DNA from: Poecilobothrus nobilitatus
Lineage: Eukaryota > Arthropoda > Insecta > Diptera > Dolichopodidae
NCBI GenBank assembly: GCA_947095535.1
Contig: OX352774.1
Span: forward strand, 10,168,001-10,232,000
Direction: 5' to 3'
Length of the DNA: 64,000 nt
This document shows positions 22,361 to 36,447 of the stretch, piece by piece. Made by a program: the position numbers and the translations under genes. Position 1 is the first letter of the stretch, and the number at the start of each line of letters is the position of its first letter. Under the pieces are notes generated by a model. The model made no database searches, was not told the origin of the DNA, and was given only the letters and a program-made list of their open reading frames with translations.

Positions 22361-23937
22361 ATAAATTCAACTCACTCTTCATCATTTTTAACTTAATTTT
22401 TTTTTCTTGATGTTCTTATTTCTGAGAACTTTCAACAGATGTCAGGAATGATAATAATTTAGCAAATGAATACTTAACGGTGTGTGGTAATTAGTAAGTT
22501 TATAATAAATATAGTGAATAACATTACGAGGTCATTATACATTTAAAGATGCGATCGGTTTTTGTACAATATAAGATTTAAAAAACAAAAACAAAGTTTT
22601 CATGTTTCTTCAATTTCATTAGAACTTATGTAGAACATAATAACGGGCAATTAAGTTATTAAAAACTAATAAGAAGAGCAAACAATCACTCTAATGAAAA
22701 TTTATTAGTTAAGCAAGCGAACATTTTTTAAAAGACTTTATTATTATTTTTTTTTTTTTTTATAATTAAACAATTTCTTTTGTTTTTGTTTATATGTGGA
22801 GGTATTTTTATAATAAGGAAATGACCCAATATTTACTTTAATAAAATAAATCAACTTAAGATATAATATATATACTGAAATAAGAATTTTGTTTAAATGA
22901 TGAATAAACAGATCTGAATCAAAAATATAAATTCGAATTGCTTATGAACCGAAGAACTAGAACAGAAGTTAAGGCGTATGTACAAAACATTTTTTTAAAT
23001 TGTAGATAATTATATCATTCATATAATTAAATGAAAATAACAAACTTATATTTAATTAATTTAAGAAACTTAATCAATTTAATGTTAAAAATGTAATAAC
23101 AAAAAAAAAACTCAATTAATGGTGCAATTAATTGAAAAAATAATTCTTTGAATATTTTTAAAATACTAGGTAATGTAACGTAACATGTTTGAAACATGCA
23201 TAAATCTTATAATCAATATAGAAATTCCAATTTTAACCAAAACTAAAATAAAAATTCGTAATTTTAATTATGAAAAATTAATAAACTATAAGTATAATAT
23301 GAAATATTTGAACAAATATTCAACTAATATTGAAAGATACTGATTTTTAATCGAAATTAATTAAAAAACAGAGGGTTTTCGTATTAATATTGAATTTAGT
23401 CTGAACTAAATTTTGATCAATGAAAGTTTCGAATAACTATAGTTCCCATACCAAATATACTTTATCGCTATTTACTGCCAATTACATGTATATTAGAATC
23501 ATAAGCTAACACTTTAAATACTGTAATATATTGAGTATTTTAAACAATTGCATAATTACAATTTCATCAACACTTTATATTACATTTTACATAATATTTC
23601 GGTTTATGGAAATTCGTTTGTGGTATGAACAACGCGATTCTGAAATATCTCCCACCTCCTGTATTTCTCAAAATTGGCAGTGATTACATATATACAACAT
23701 TCAAAGTTAAGGTGAACATTAACAACTATATTCACAATATGCCTAAATGTCATATAACACTATTGTTTGGTCAAAAAAGGAAAGGTGGTGTATAGTGGAT
23801 TAAAATCTCACACACTCATAGAGAACTCGTTCTACTCCTCTATAGTGTTTTTCAAAGATTGCTATCTACCCTCGCAAAAAAATATATGTATTAGTAAAAT
23901 AATAATTAATTTAAAGGATTTCCTAAAAAACATGTTT
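22361..23937. other. Gene-free AT-rich stretch
   Basis: No gene, RNA or element I can support. A 63-codon frame near 23767 has no recognisable features. Confidence 0.5.
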
Positions 23938-24244
23938 TTGCAAATTTTTTACCACTAAAAATTTTGGTGTATGTAATTGAAAATTTACTATTTTTACTTT
24001 TACAGACATCTGTTACTTAGGCATTCGGGCGAATCTTTACAAAATAAAACGATTAATGTTAACAGTTTTCTTAATTATATGAGGTTTCCTAAAAATTGAA
24101 GAAAAGGCCTCTTTTTGTTCACAATGCACTTATTATAAAATTCTAAGAGTAACTATACAAATATTGGTGTAAGTCATAATTTTAAACTGCTTTAAGTATA
24201 GTCTTTTTGAAAATATGCACCTTTGATTTCACCTACTGCCTTGT
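23938..24244 (+). mobile_element. 3' fragment of a type-2 HINE
   Basis: The end of cassette A (TTGAAAATTTACTATTTTTA, then CATCTGTTACTTAGGCA) leads into GGTGTAAGTCATAATTTTAA and the terminus CTGCCTTG. The left half is absent or eroded past recognition. Confidence 0.55.
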
Positions 24245-24275
24245 TCATGCGGGGTGTCGGGCACTTAATAGTTTG

Positions 24276-24443
24276 CTTCAAATGGGTGATCGAGGATATC
24301 GAGATAAATAAAAAATTGTAATCTTTCTTAGAATTTTATAATAAGAAAAAATCTCGAAATATTTGAACTTCTAAAGGAGGGAAAATAGATCTCTTTGTTT
24401 TGCAATTTTTATTGCCTGGACGTCTCCAATCACCCATTTCAAG
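24276..24443. repeat. Small foldback (inverted-repeat) element
   Basis: CTTCAAATGGGTGATCGAG (24276-24294) pairs with CTCCAATCACCCATTTCAAG (24424-24443), 16 of 19 positions. The arms enclose about 130 bases of unrelated AT-rich sequence. It lies just beyond a HINE terminus. It could be a MITE; no clear target duplication is seen. Confidence 0.45.
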
Positions 24444-27400
24444 GAATGTCACTGTAGGAACAGCCCATATATTTTTTAATTTTCAAATATCTGCATATAA
24501 TTTAACTTTGAAACTTTGCACTTGTATTTTGTGACAAATTTTCTATTTATTTTACGTCTTTTCTTCATTTTTTTCCTTCTTTTTCGTTCGCCTACCTCGA
24601 AAGTAAGATTATTCCTAATTCGTAGAGGATAAATCATATATCGAAATTTTTCTAATTCTGTAAGGATATATTATATATCCCAAACTTTCCTTCTTTAAAT
24701 CTTCACAAATCATGATAAGTAATATTACAGTACTTCTAGGTGATCGCAACTCAAGATGAAATCACCTTTTTCTTGTTTTTTTTCTATTGAAGAAATTTTC
24801 AAGTACATATTCATATTTTCTCTATGAGAGAGGTTTGTAATTTAAAATTATTTATTTTGGAGTTAAATAATTTTGGAGTTTTACTTATAATGTTTAAGCT
24901 TATATAAAATTCAATTATCTAGAGAGTCAGCTCGGCCAATTAATTTATACCAAACTGAGTCAACAAATCGCTTTGTAACATTCAAAATAGCAAATAAATT
25001 TTTTTTGAAGAAAGATACCGTTATTTCATATTAGATTAATTTTTTTTTTATTGAAGAATACTGAGCCAACACTCCAGGAATCAGAAGAACTTAACTTCAT
25101 AGAACACCTGCACAATGTAAGAAACAGCTATTTGATATTTTAAATACTAATGCATGTAATATGTTCTTCTGAGTGTCTTCGTAACACTATTAGTTTGGTT
25201 TTCCAACATTTTAAACATTCTGCTGTCACTTTTGTGATTTTCAATTGTCAAATTTAAAAAAAATAAAAGATCAAACGATCACGATATATTTTCTTAATAT
25301 AAAATAACACTTTCTAATCCTATTAATTTCTATAAAATTCCTTCCAAGCCTTTTAATTTAAAATTTTATTATTCAAGTCTTTACATTTTCTACTTTTTTA
25401 ATAACTTTTTCTGTAGGATACACTTGTTTGTATAAACACTCACTATATTGTTGTAACTACTTATTGTTATATAGTTATTGACATTTTAAAATTTTATTAA
25501 TCTTAATACATATCTATCTATTATTTAAAACGTTTTTTTATAAATATATTTTATTTTTTTACTTTTGATTATCAGAAATAGCTTTTGGGTCTATATCGGA
25601 ATGCTTAAGGGTAATGTTCTGGAAATGTTTATTTATTGAATTTTGTCTTGAAGCTTGTGTTAAAAATAAATACATTTTATACGATTTAAGACAAAAAGAT
25701 TCTTGAAATTCTTTAATATTCTGATTTATCAATGCAATAATTTTTAAAATTGAAAAATTTGTAAAATGGAAAAAATATTTAAAGGAATTTAATCCGTACA
25801 TTATTAAGAATGACAAAATGATTTACGAGACTTCTTTTGCTATTTATAGAAAATAATTTAAAAAAAAAAAATAGGAAAGTATAATTTCTTTTTAAAAAAG
25901 TTTTTTTTAAAGTAATTATACAAAAAACGCTATAAGACACTGCTACATACCTATAGGCCATTGATTTATAAATGTAGATATTTGAAGCTAAATTAAGAGG
26001 CGCATACAAAAGAACAAAACTGCGATGAAGAGATGAGATGAAAGTAAACATAAGAATTCTAAAATTTCATCAACAATGGAGAAAAGTTGTTGGTGGCATG
26101 AAACGAAAGATAAGTTTCTTAAGCTCAGACTAAAATTTAAATTCTTTAATGATCACCTTTAGTGAAATATGAGAAGTTTAAACTAAAAACAAGTTTTATA
26201 ACAGAAATATAGTCAAGATTATAGAAATTCCAAATATCTTTGATTCATTATTTGTTTTAACTTCCGATCAGACATATAAATCCATCTGGAATATTCTTCT
26301 TAAACAATATCTGTTCAACATTCGTGACTTTTTGAGTTAACTCAATTTTGACAATCGTTGATCGGAGCACTTGTGTCATATAATTTGTTTTTAACTTTAG
26401 CGATTTGTTTTCTGAACCCCAGAGTTCTTTTTCGATTAATTCTTTCTTTAAAAAATTTAATTAAATTTCCCCCTTCATATCGAAAATCCAAACTATTTAT
26501 TTGTAGATCTTTGCAGTGTCCTAAATCAGTGTTCGTAGCGGATTTTGGGAAATTAAGTTATCAATACTGTTACTAGAACGAAAACAAAACTGATCGTAGG
26601 AAAATATTTGTTTTAAATACATTTATAAGCATTAATCAACGAAGAACAGTTACAGAACAGAACAAAGCCCCATTCTCCATCGAAAAAGTGGAGATAAATA
26701 TACAAAAATCTAAAAACAATATTGATAGTAAATTTAATTTTCTTAATAGGTACATCTATTTATAAACTGGTCAAAAAACTTATTCATTTTTAATCTACTT
26801 AACGCAACATATTTGGAAATTTTAATGCCAAATTAATTAACTAAAAAACGGAAACCACAAAAAAAAAAAAAAAATTATAAACTTAATAAATTTTAATAAA
26901 ATTGAATTGCATTTTCAATAAATTTTCTTTTCATCTCATTAGAATATTAAACAAAAAGAAATCTTGTTTTTTAGAACAAGAAAAACATTTTATTTTTTTT
27001 TTTTCTAAATATATTTATTGTAACATTAAATATTTTCCACTATGACGTCAAAGTTGTCCTAAATTTTCTTAAAAAAAAAAAAAGGAGGCAGAAAAAATAA
27101 ACAAAATAAATATAACTAAAAATCTCATAATTTTTGGTTCGGGATACTTCAAAGGGCTTTCATTTCATTTTCAAATCAGTTGTAACACATTAATTTTTTT
27201 TTTATTCCTACATACAAATGGTATATAGTTACTATGGATGTTTCCGTTTTCTAATCTACTACACCTGCCAAAAAAAAAAAACAAAAAATAAAAAACAAAA
27301 TAAGAAATTTTTAACAACATAAAAAACAAAAAAAAAACTTTTCTTATTAAGAACTTCCTTATAACCTCAATTTATTAAAATTTATAGATTTTTTACTAAT

Positions 27401-29681
27401 CATCACCTATCTTTTTCTTTCTTTAAAAAAAAATAAATAAAAGCATCCAAAAACGTTAGAAATAAAAAAAAAAAAACTTCTGTTTTGCCAATTTTAATAC
27501 ATAATATTATATTTTGTCTGAATATATATGTATGAAACTGTATTTGCAATACATGCATATATACATAGGAATAAATTTATAAATTTCCCAAAACGGTTCT
27601 TTTATTTAACATTCTAGTGAAAATACATATATATATTACGTCTAATTTATTTTGATTCTTTCAATATCAACCTTTCAAATTTCTCAACAATACATATTAA
27701 TATTTCAACACTTTCCTTCAGTCATAACATATATATGTGTACAGACATATGGTATAAAGCCCGCCATCTGTATTTTTATTTTTTAATAAATGACAATGTT
27801 AAAAAGAAATAATATTTTTTTTTTTTGATCGATTTTTATTTATTATAAGATATTTTACTTTTTAAAAATACAAAAATTTTGAAATAAATTTATCATGTTT
27901 AAATTTGATAAATTTTGTTTTTTTTTTTACTATCAAGGTCTTTGATTAGATCTTGTTTTGTAACATTTTTTAACCTCTGATTTGAGTTTTTTTAAATTAA
28001 GCGTTACAACATTCGTTACAATTTTAATAAATGAATACAATTTTTTTTCAAATCGTAAGAAGAGTAATATTAATCTCTCCGATCCTTAATCATTGGATCT
28101 GGCTTTTTTTCTTTTATTAAAGATCAGCTCTTTTAATTTGACTTTTCTATGAAGCTGTCTGGGATCATTACCCCATATCTTGTATGTCTGGGTTGTTTAT
28201 TGTTTGACATCTAGTTTTCTGCTGATTCATTCTTCTTTTATAATATTGAATCAAACTGAATCATTATCAAATTTTCGCGTTAAGTGGGCAAATGATTTTC
28301 TCGACAATTTGTTTTCGTTAAGTTAGAAATTTTCTTCACTTTCTCTTGTATTATTGTATCTTATTTTCTCTTACACATTGTGTTACAAGCTTTTAATTAC
28401 CATGCATTATTTTCTCAATTTCTTCAAATGTTGTCTTCTGATCTATGGACTTTTAGGTTTTATGCAACTTTTATCGATTTTATGATATTATTTTAGATCT
28501 TTAGATTTTTATGGAACTTTTTGCTAATGTTATTAAAATGGCTTTCGCAGTTACTATAGTTACCCAAAATATAACAGTGAATTATTTAAGTAGTGCTACT
28601 TATTTTGAATTGCTGATTAAGCAAGACAGTTTCCATTTCCCTTTATCAATATATTTTGAAAAAAATTAGGGACTACAAAACTATGAGGTAATGATGAATA
28701 ATAAATTGTTAGATCTACTCAATGATGAAACAATAATGAAAGCCATGCGAATAGGATAGCTGAGCCATTGATATAAAATAAAAGCTAAAACATCAACACA
28801 AAATGTATTTTTGAATTAGCCATAACAAACCACAGGAATAGAAAAGCGAAAGATAGGTCAAAGTGTCTGTACATAATACAAAATGGTGAGGTTTATTATT
28901 ATGAGGAAATTAAAAATGGGGAAAGTTCGAGATTCTGAAAAATTATATAAAATAATTAACAACGAAAAATTTTTTTCCAGCGACATGCAAGGGAGAATTA
29001 TAAAATTAAGAATTATGAATGATTATTATGAAAACTATGGTTATCACGTTAGTGATGGAAATCTTTACTATTTTCGAAAAATTTTCTAGATTATGGAAAA
29101 GAATTGATAGAAAAACCTTGAAGTTGGGTCTTCGAAATGATGAATTATTATCGGAAAATAAATATATAAAACTAATTTATTTTTTTTTTTCTTTCTTTGC
29201 AACAAAGAAATTACATTTTTTGTTCAAAAAAAAAAAACTAAAACAGGAAGAAAAGTTAAATAGAAAAATATGAAATCTTATAACACTTATAATATATGAA
29301 GTTTTTATAACTTTTCAAAAATAAAATTTTCATCATAACTTTAAATGTGAAATTTTTTTTTTTTTTTTTGTTCTATTGGGTTTTGAATTTACAAAATGAA
29401 AAAATTTAAACAAAAAGAGACAAAAAAAAAATTAAAGAGAGGAGTATAGATATTGATGAGTGATATGGATTTTCAATTTGACAGCTAATACCGATCAGAA
29501 AATTTCACATCTGGTAAAAAAAACCAAAATTGCTTAATAATTTGTTTCGCAATGAAAAAATAATTTGGTTTTTTTTTTTAAATAAGAAAAATTTAAAAAA
29601 AAAGAAGTTTTGAAATTTTTGTTTTTTTTATATTTATGACGAAAAATGAAAAATGTAAAGAAAATTCCTTTTTGGAAGTCT
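24444..29681. other. Gene-free AT-rich stretch
   Basis: No gene I can support. At 26262-26580, minus strand, two consecutive open frames with ordinary amino-acid composition may be a frameshifted fossil, but I recognise no family. At about 28078-28330 the sequence is somewhat less AT-rich and may be an old transposon remnant. Short open frames at 28883-29273 have no motif. Confidence 0.45.
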
Positions 29682-30090
29682 TTTTAGCACATTTCTAAAA
29701 AAACTTTGGAAAAATTTGCCTATTAGCTTCACTCTGTCCGCCCGTCCGTTTGTCTGTCCGTCTATCCGTCCGTGCGTTTGTCTTTCTGTCTATTCGTCCG
29801 TCAATTTGTCTGTCCTTCTGTTTACAAAACTTCTACATAGATAAAGATAGAGAAAAAAAAATTTAACTATATATAGGTCTTATCAAAAAATTAATGTTAT
29901 AAAACAACTTTTTCATATAGTTTCCTCCATTACGGACTTACAGCCCCTCAAAATATCAAAAAAGTCCTATACTTATAATTTTTCTTGTATGAAATTTTCA
30001 AATTTTGGTGCAAGTCACAATTTTACACAGTTTTATTATCTTTTGAAAATGTGCGCTTTTAAAAACCGTTGTTTTACATATTCTGCCCTG
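29682..30090 (+). mobile_element. Short HINE copy, termini type 2, no full cassette unit
   Basis: TTTTTAGCACATTT opens the copy, followed by an interrupted GTCY tract of nearly 90 bases (29737-29822) and TTTACAAAACTTCTACA. The sequence then passes straight from the left CCCCTCAAAA landmark to the right arm GGTGCAAGTCACAATTTT, GAAAATGTGCGCTTTT, AAAACCGTTGTTTTACA and CTGCCCTG. It has both ends but no 480-base central unit. Confidence 0.75.
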
Positions 30091-33000
30091 TTTTTTTGTT
30101 TTTGTTGCTTATTGTTTTGCAGAGGGATTTACAAGAGTTTAAATATGTACATAAATTTTTAAATATTAAGTAATGATACATATATATACATCCTTACACT
30201 CAAATTATGTTGGTATGATTTTAGATTAGTTATGTTGTCAATATTTGGATCATAAATATTCCAATGAATATATTTTTCAAGGATATAGAATGAGATGCAT
30301 AAGAAACAGATGAAGTTGTGTAAAAAAAAAAATTTATAATTATTTTCAAAAAAAATATATAGGGTACCCAACTCAGTAGATAACTTTGAACATAATGATG
30401 TACAATGAAATGAAAGAACGTAAGAATAATTTTACAATGTATTGTGGTTGTTTTTTGTTTATTTTGAATATTTTAGTTTCTGCGATTCTCTCCTACTCTA
30501 AAATTATACTAAAGCTTTGTTGTTTTTTTCTGTTTTATGTAAAATGATAACAAAAAAAAAATTATGGTTTTCCCTTATCTTTGTAAAACAGTACGATAAA
30601 TTAAAACATTGAACAGCAAAACCTAATATTATTTTTGTTTTAACTTATAAAGCTTAAGAACAATTGCAGTTATTTGGTATTTTCATATTAAAAAAATACC
30701 ATATAGTTAAAACATGAGTTATAAGTAGTTAAACAGAACATTTTTAGAACAATAAAATTATATAGCTCTGTATCGAGCACGGGTAGTTCTATACAAAAAT
30801 GTTGTTCTAAAACATTACTGTTTTTAATAAGATCTATTTTTAAAATGCATTACTTTGTTTTAAGCGGTTTAGCGATTTGTACCTATGAAAATGTGATTTT
30901 ATCGAAACACATGTAACTTCATAAAAAGTAGAAAATAAAATTCATAGTAGATCTTGAGTAACTCAGGTTATTTTAAGATAATAAAAAAGTCTCAGAAAGC
31001 ATTTGAGGTTATAGAATAATCAGAATCAATAAAATATGAAAGAAAAGTTCTGATATTTCATACGCTTATGGTGTATATTTAATAACTCACTTTTATAATA
31101 CACTTTTTCAATAACAAAAATAGTATATCTAATTAAAATATAAGAAAAAGGAAGCCACGCGTGATACAAAAGAGAGCCACAAACAAATAGACACCGAAAC
31201 AAATTAATATAAAAGAAAGCTCAGTTCTTTTTACTCTGAGAGATGACAATACTGCGTGATAGACATATAAACGAACATTTACAAGATAAAAGCATAACAC
31301 ATCTACATCCAATCATTCTTTAATTAATGATAATTCATTTTTTTTTTCTAGTTTTTTATATATGTAAGTAGTATTAACTAAATTCTCTCAAAACTAATTT
31401 TAAATATAACAAATTCTTATATTCTTATTTCTAAGGCACTTTAAAATTTAAAGTTGTATTTAATTATGGCTTCCATTATCAGAAATTCTAATCAAAATTT
31501 ATGAAAATTTAAAAAGGAAACAAAAAAAAAAACAATGATTTTCAAGGACATACGACTAAGAACCTTTAAAAAAATCATCACTTAACATAAATAAGAGAGA
31601 GTTTTTTCTTATTATTGTTTTCTTCTCATTTTCTTTTAATTTTTTTAATTTAATTAGATGATAATTAATTTATGATTTAAATTTTTTTTTTATCCTCTGA
31701 TTTTATAGAAGAATAAGGACCTTTAATGTTTCCTGTTTAGATTGGTTCTTGAATATGAAAAATGAAAAAAATAATTTTACTTTTGGTTTAAATATAAAAA
31801 GACTATGAAAATTTTAGTTATAGTCTCTCTGCATTTGTTTTGTCATGAACTTTATTAAAGAACTTAAAAGCTTTTTATTAAATAAATTTAAGAGAAAATT
31901 ATTTCAATTAAAAAGGACTAACCGGGAAATTTTCAAATTAATGATAATGAAAAAGACTAATAAAATTCAGTAAATTGATTCATTCTAATTTGGAAAGAGA
32001 AATGAAATTTAATACTACAAAAATACAAATCGTAATATTTAATTAAAAATTCTGTGTTTTGAATTTATAAAAATGGTAACCTTCATGATAGAAAAAATTC
32101 TAGCCTTCGAGATTGTTTAATATTCTTTAAAAAAAAAAAATAGAAAATGATTCATTTATTTTTTTCAGATACCATAAAAAGGAAGAGATATTTAAATTAG
32201 GTCACGGATTTTGTTATTCTCTAACTTTACTTACAGACACTTCCAGCAGTTTTAGTTAAGTAAATTAATAAAAGTCCTTGATAGGCAAGTGAATTTTACT
32301 TTATTTTCAGAAAAATCAAAAAATGGCCACAATATATAGAGACGATGTTGTACCAAACAGTTACAGTAATTTAAACCTTACAAAAATTAAAAAACAAAAT
32401 TTTGGGATAATGGAACTTTACATGAGAATTTAAAAATTTTTATTATATTTAAAATAATAAAACATTCCACACCTCTAGAATTAGCTTTACATATAGCATG
32501 CTAGTAATGTAAAAATTGCTAAAAAAAAAAAAAATGTTCGAATTCCATTTAAATTCCTTTTTTTCCCAAGTAATTATTCCACTTATACGTTTTAAAAAAT
32601 AAGGTCAGAATTTTATTTAAAAATTCTGTTACCATACAAGATTGCAATTTAAATTCTAATTTTACAAATTATATAAAATTTAAGGTATTTTGTGAAAAAT
32701 TCAAAATTTTTTCAAAAAATCCAAAATTTATCCCTTCTATAAATAAAATTTTCAAAATTCTTAAATTTTTTTTTTATTTTTTTTAAATATTCTTCGAATT
32801 TATGATCCTTCTATTAAAATGAATTACTAGCGTTTATCCGTTCCTTTTTTTTTTTTATGAAAAACTTTATTTAAAAAAAATCAAGCCTTTTTACATCCTA
32901 CTTGAAGATTAATGAAAGAATTTAAAAAAAAAACATTTTTTAAACTTCCTTACATAGTAAGATTACATGGTAAGGTTTTACACAAACAAAAAGAATAAAC

Positions 33001-36000
33001 ATCAGATTTCCGTTCAAGGATGAGAATTTAATGTATTAGAATATCTATCAATCATTTTAATATATAAGCATTTTCTTGAAATTCATCTCGATTTGAAGAT
33101 GATTCAAAAAATCGGGAAGATAGAGAAGAAGATTTTCATTTAATAAAAGATATAAAAAAAAAAAGAAATGAAAATTTTTTTCTGTATACATTATACAATA
33201 AATATATGTTTATATACCTTTAATTTCCGTTTCCAAAAGATTTGATCTAAACAAACCATAAATCATTTTTAAATTGAAGTAAAAAATTCTTCTATGAATT
33301 GGTTTTTGTTTTTCTTTCTTAGTTTTAGGCTTTTACAAAAATTTTTCATATAAATTTTTCTAAGGCATATCCTTTTTTTGCTGTTAATTTTTTTTTTTTT
33401 ATGTTTTTAACGTAAGGTCAATCCATTTCATATGTAATTTCAAGAATTTTTTTCCCAATTAAGGTATAAACCTTTTGAACAATTTCATTAAGAATGGCAA
33501 AGAAAAAACGAAAGAATTTAAATATAATGTTGTATGTACTCATAAAAATTTATTAATAAATAATATATGATTATTATTGATATATGTACAATAAAATCGT
33601 ATATAAATTTCTATACTTATTGTGAATCTAAAAATTTCAAGAACTATATTTAAGATATAGTGTAATATTACATAAAGTTATTAATTAATAAATAGAAGAA
33701 CTTGTTTTTAAGGAAATTTTCTTTTACAAAATCGAAAAACTAAGTTTTTTTAATTAAATTATATTCATTTAATTTTCTCGCTAAAAAAAACAAAGTTTTA
33801 TATTTACAATACAATCCTTTTTCTCACATATCATTCTTATACTTATATTTAATTTAATTAGCAACACACACCATGTCATTTCTAAATTAACTTTCTAGCT
33901 CTAATTTCATTTTACAAAACATAGTTAAGTTACTGCAATCACGAAATATATTTTTAAGGATTTTATATTTCTTTTCGATTTTATGATAGACTTTCGACTG
34001 TTTGTTTTATCTTTTTGAAAAATTCAAATAAAGTTTATGAAATTCAAAGTTAATATAATTTTTTACTACATTAAAAAGCATTTCATGAATTGCTATTCAA
34101 AAGACAATCATTTGATTGCATACTTTTAGGATATATTCATAGTTTTCTTTTCCTAATATTTACAAAAATGAGAAATCGTTTGATTTTTTAGTATTTAAAA
34201 AAAAAAATGTTCCTGCAATTAAGTGAAAACACTGAAATAATTTTAATAGAAAGAAATTAATTAATTAATTGATTAGTACAATGAAATATTAGTTCAACGT
34301 TCAAAAGTCTATTTTTCTACAAGTACTACAACGTTAAATAAATTAATTTGATTTTTATAAATGATATATGTATTTGTAAATTTTAATTCTTTACAAAATA
34401 AAAAAAGCAAACAAAACTTTTATTTATATTCTTGAAAGCATATCCTTCGCAAAAAAGGGGGAAATAAAACTCAAATTCCATTTTATAGCATGAAAAAAAA
34501 AAAAAATATACAACAGGAAAAAAAAAATCCAAATAATTTTCTTAGATACCTACAAAAAAAAAATTTCATTGTGAAAAATGAAACAAAAAAATTTTCTACT
34601 TTTCTATTTTGTTTTTTTTATTGCACCAAAAATTTTTTTATTTGTTACTGGAAATAGTTAGACAGTAGAATGACATTCTATTTAAGTGGCTTTAGATTCT
34701 TCTTAAGTAGAATATAAAAAAGAATAAAATAGAATTAAAAGACATATATATATATATATACACATATCTGTTGAAAGGTTCTTTATTAAAAGTTTCACTA
34801 TAATTTTTATACAATAACTAAAATGTTTTTGTTTCTGTTCAAATTTTTTTTTTTTTTGTTGTTTTTGCATTACTTTGATTCTTGAAACTAGTGCACTTTT
34901 AAAGGACGAATAAAAAAAACAAATTTAAAGAAAAAAACACAAAAAAATAAAAACAATTTTTCTGTTTCCTGTTTCAATATTTTTCTAACACATTTTTAAT
35001 TCCTTTGCTAATGTTTTGTTGTATCCTGTTTTTTTCTTTTTTTTTTTTTTGCTTGTCCCAATGTGTATAACACTGCATTCTGTACATTATGTTGGAATTT
35101 CCAACAAAGAAAAAATCTATTTGTTTTATTTAATGTATAAGAAATCTGTGATAGAAAGGACATTCAGTATAATATAAGTATAGAGAAAATTAAATAAGAT
35201 TTCTGGTATAAGTAATGTATGGGTAATCAATATTCAAAGAGTATGAAAATAAAAATCAATCAATTAATCAGAAGGATTGAAATGTATGCAAATTTTTTCG
35301 TTCCATAAAACAATATTAATAAGAAAATATTTTACATTTTTAGAATTAATTTTTTATTGTTTTTTTTTTTATAACAGTAATATAAAACTCTGTCTAATCA
35401 ATCACTTTCCTAATTTCAATCCTTAAAAAATATTTTTTTAATTTTTCATTTTATTCACAGTATTTTATATATACCTACACCTAAATAAATTCTCAGTTCA
35501 ATAAATTCTCAGTTACCTTTGGAATTTTTTTTTTTTACATTTTTATATTTCTCTATTGTGAATATAAATCGTTTTCTTGATTCGATTTGTATACCACAAG
35601 ATTAATATCAATGTTAATTTTCTGGAAGTTTTTTTTTAGATGTCACAGCAGTCCAAAAATCACAATGTCACTAAATCCAATTAAATTCTTTTACTAAAAT
35701 TTACTTTATTTTCACTTGCATCAAAATTGCATAACATTACAGTTGATTGATTTTTGCAAAGGAATACTTGTATAATATTCTATTGCATTCTTAAAATTAC
35801 AATATATTGATGCAGACATTAACGGTATACTAAATTATAAATGATGATTATATAAATTTTGTATTAAACTTAAAAAGTGTGAATCCCAAATACTGTTATT
35901 ATGTATTTTGTCTTTACCTTTAAGTAGTTAAATAAAACAACTATAAAAGGTAGAGAAATATTAATTTTCATTGTACATCAAGATTTATCTCTTAAAGTTA

Positions 36001-36025
36001 TGAACTGTACCACCAGAAATGTTGC
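30091..36025. other. Gene-free AT-rich stretch
   Basis: Nothing recognised in about 6 kb apart from homopolymers, a TA run near 34743-34760 and a 16-base tandem duplication (ATAAATTCTCAGTT core) at about 35485-35515. Open frames are short and motif-free. Confidence 0.55.
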
Positions 36026-36447
36026 TCAGAATGTGTAGGTAGGTAGGTAGGGTGGTGACCTTCACGGTACAACGTGAAGGCCTCACTTAGCACTAGATTG
36101 CGCTATTTTGATACCACTGCACTCACGTTACCTGTGTTTTTAGATTGTTTGCGATCTTATATCCAACCCGAGCAGTTCAGATACGAAATCAGTTCTTTGA
36201 TTCCGTGTTCAGAGAGCTCGTTGAGGTTGTGGTAAAACGGTTTACCGAGTGAGAGAAGTCTGGCTCTAGCTAGGGCCGGACATCTGCAAAGAAAGTGCTC
36301 CAGATTTTCACTTTCGTTTGCTTCTTTGCAACTTCTGCAAGAGGTGTTGTGGGGGATTCCTAGTTTGGCTGCATGCATACCTACTGGCCAGTCACCTGTG
36401 ATGATTGCCACTAGTCTGGCGATATCTATCATGTGTCAGAATGTGTA
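36026..36447 (-). mobile_element. 5'-truncated LOA-like LINE with perfect 12-bp target duplication
   Basis: TCAGAATGTGTA occurs at 36026-36037 and again at 36436-36447, exactly bracketing a block (36038-36435) of much higher GC content. The minus-strand order is the C-terminal end of ORF2, a 3' UTR with an 8-base-pair hairpin (CCTTCACG at 36059-36066, CGTGAAGG at 36073-36080, loop GTACAA), then a (CCTA)n-type tail at 36050-36038. The clean duplication and intact frame indicate a recent insertion. Confidence 0.88.
36157..36432 (-). pseudogene. C-terminal fragment of LOA/I-type LINE ORF2
   Basis: Ninety-one codons are open, ending SGWI. They begin at a Met only because the element is truncated there. 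ITGDWPVGMHAAKLGIP followed by CRSC, EHFLCRC and PALARARLLSLG is the conserved block after the RNase H domain in LOA-like and related non-LTR elements, with a Cys2-His-Cys motif at C32, C35, H46 and C51. The catalytic domains (endonuclease, reverse transcriptase, RNase H) are absent. Assignment to LOA is from pattern memory; another RNase H-bearing clade such as I or Ingi is possible. Confidence 0.78.

Noticed and set aside
26262..26580. Two consecutive minus-strand open frames with ordinary composition (DLQINSLDFRYEGGN; ELTQKVTNVEQILFKKN)
   Set aside because: No motif or family recognised, no start codon, and a frame change between them. It may be an eroded coding fossil, but the evidence is too thin to annotate.
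28883..29273. Overlapping plus-strand open frames of 68 and 84 codons
   Set aside because: AT-biased composition, no recognisable domain, and the second frame ends in a poly-A-derived Lys tract.
29737..29822. GTCY repeat array considered as a CRISPR-like or regulatory repeat
   Set aside because: It is the irregular microsatellite typical of mini-me/HINE elements, without spacers.
34530..34575. Third possible recursive-splice site on the minus strand (T tract, GTAG|GTATCT)
   Set aside because: The donor half GTATCT is weak, so the juxtaposed pattern could be chance.
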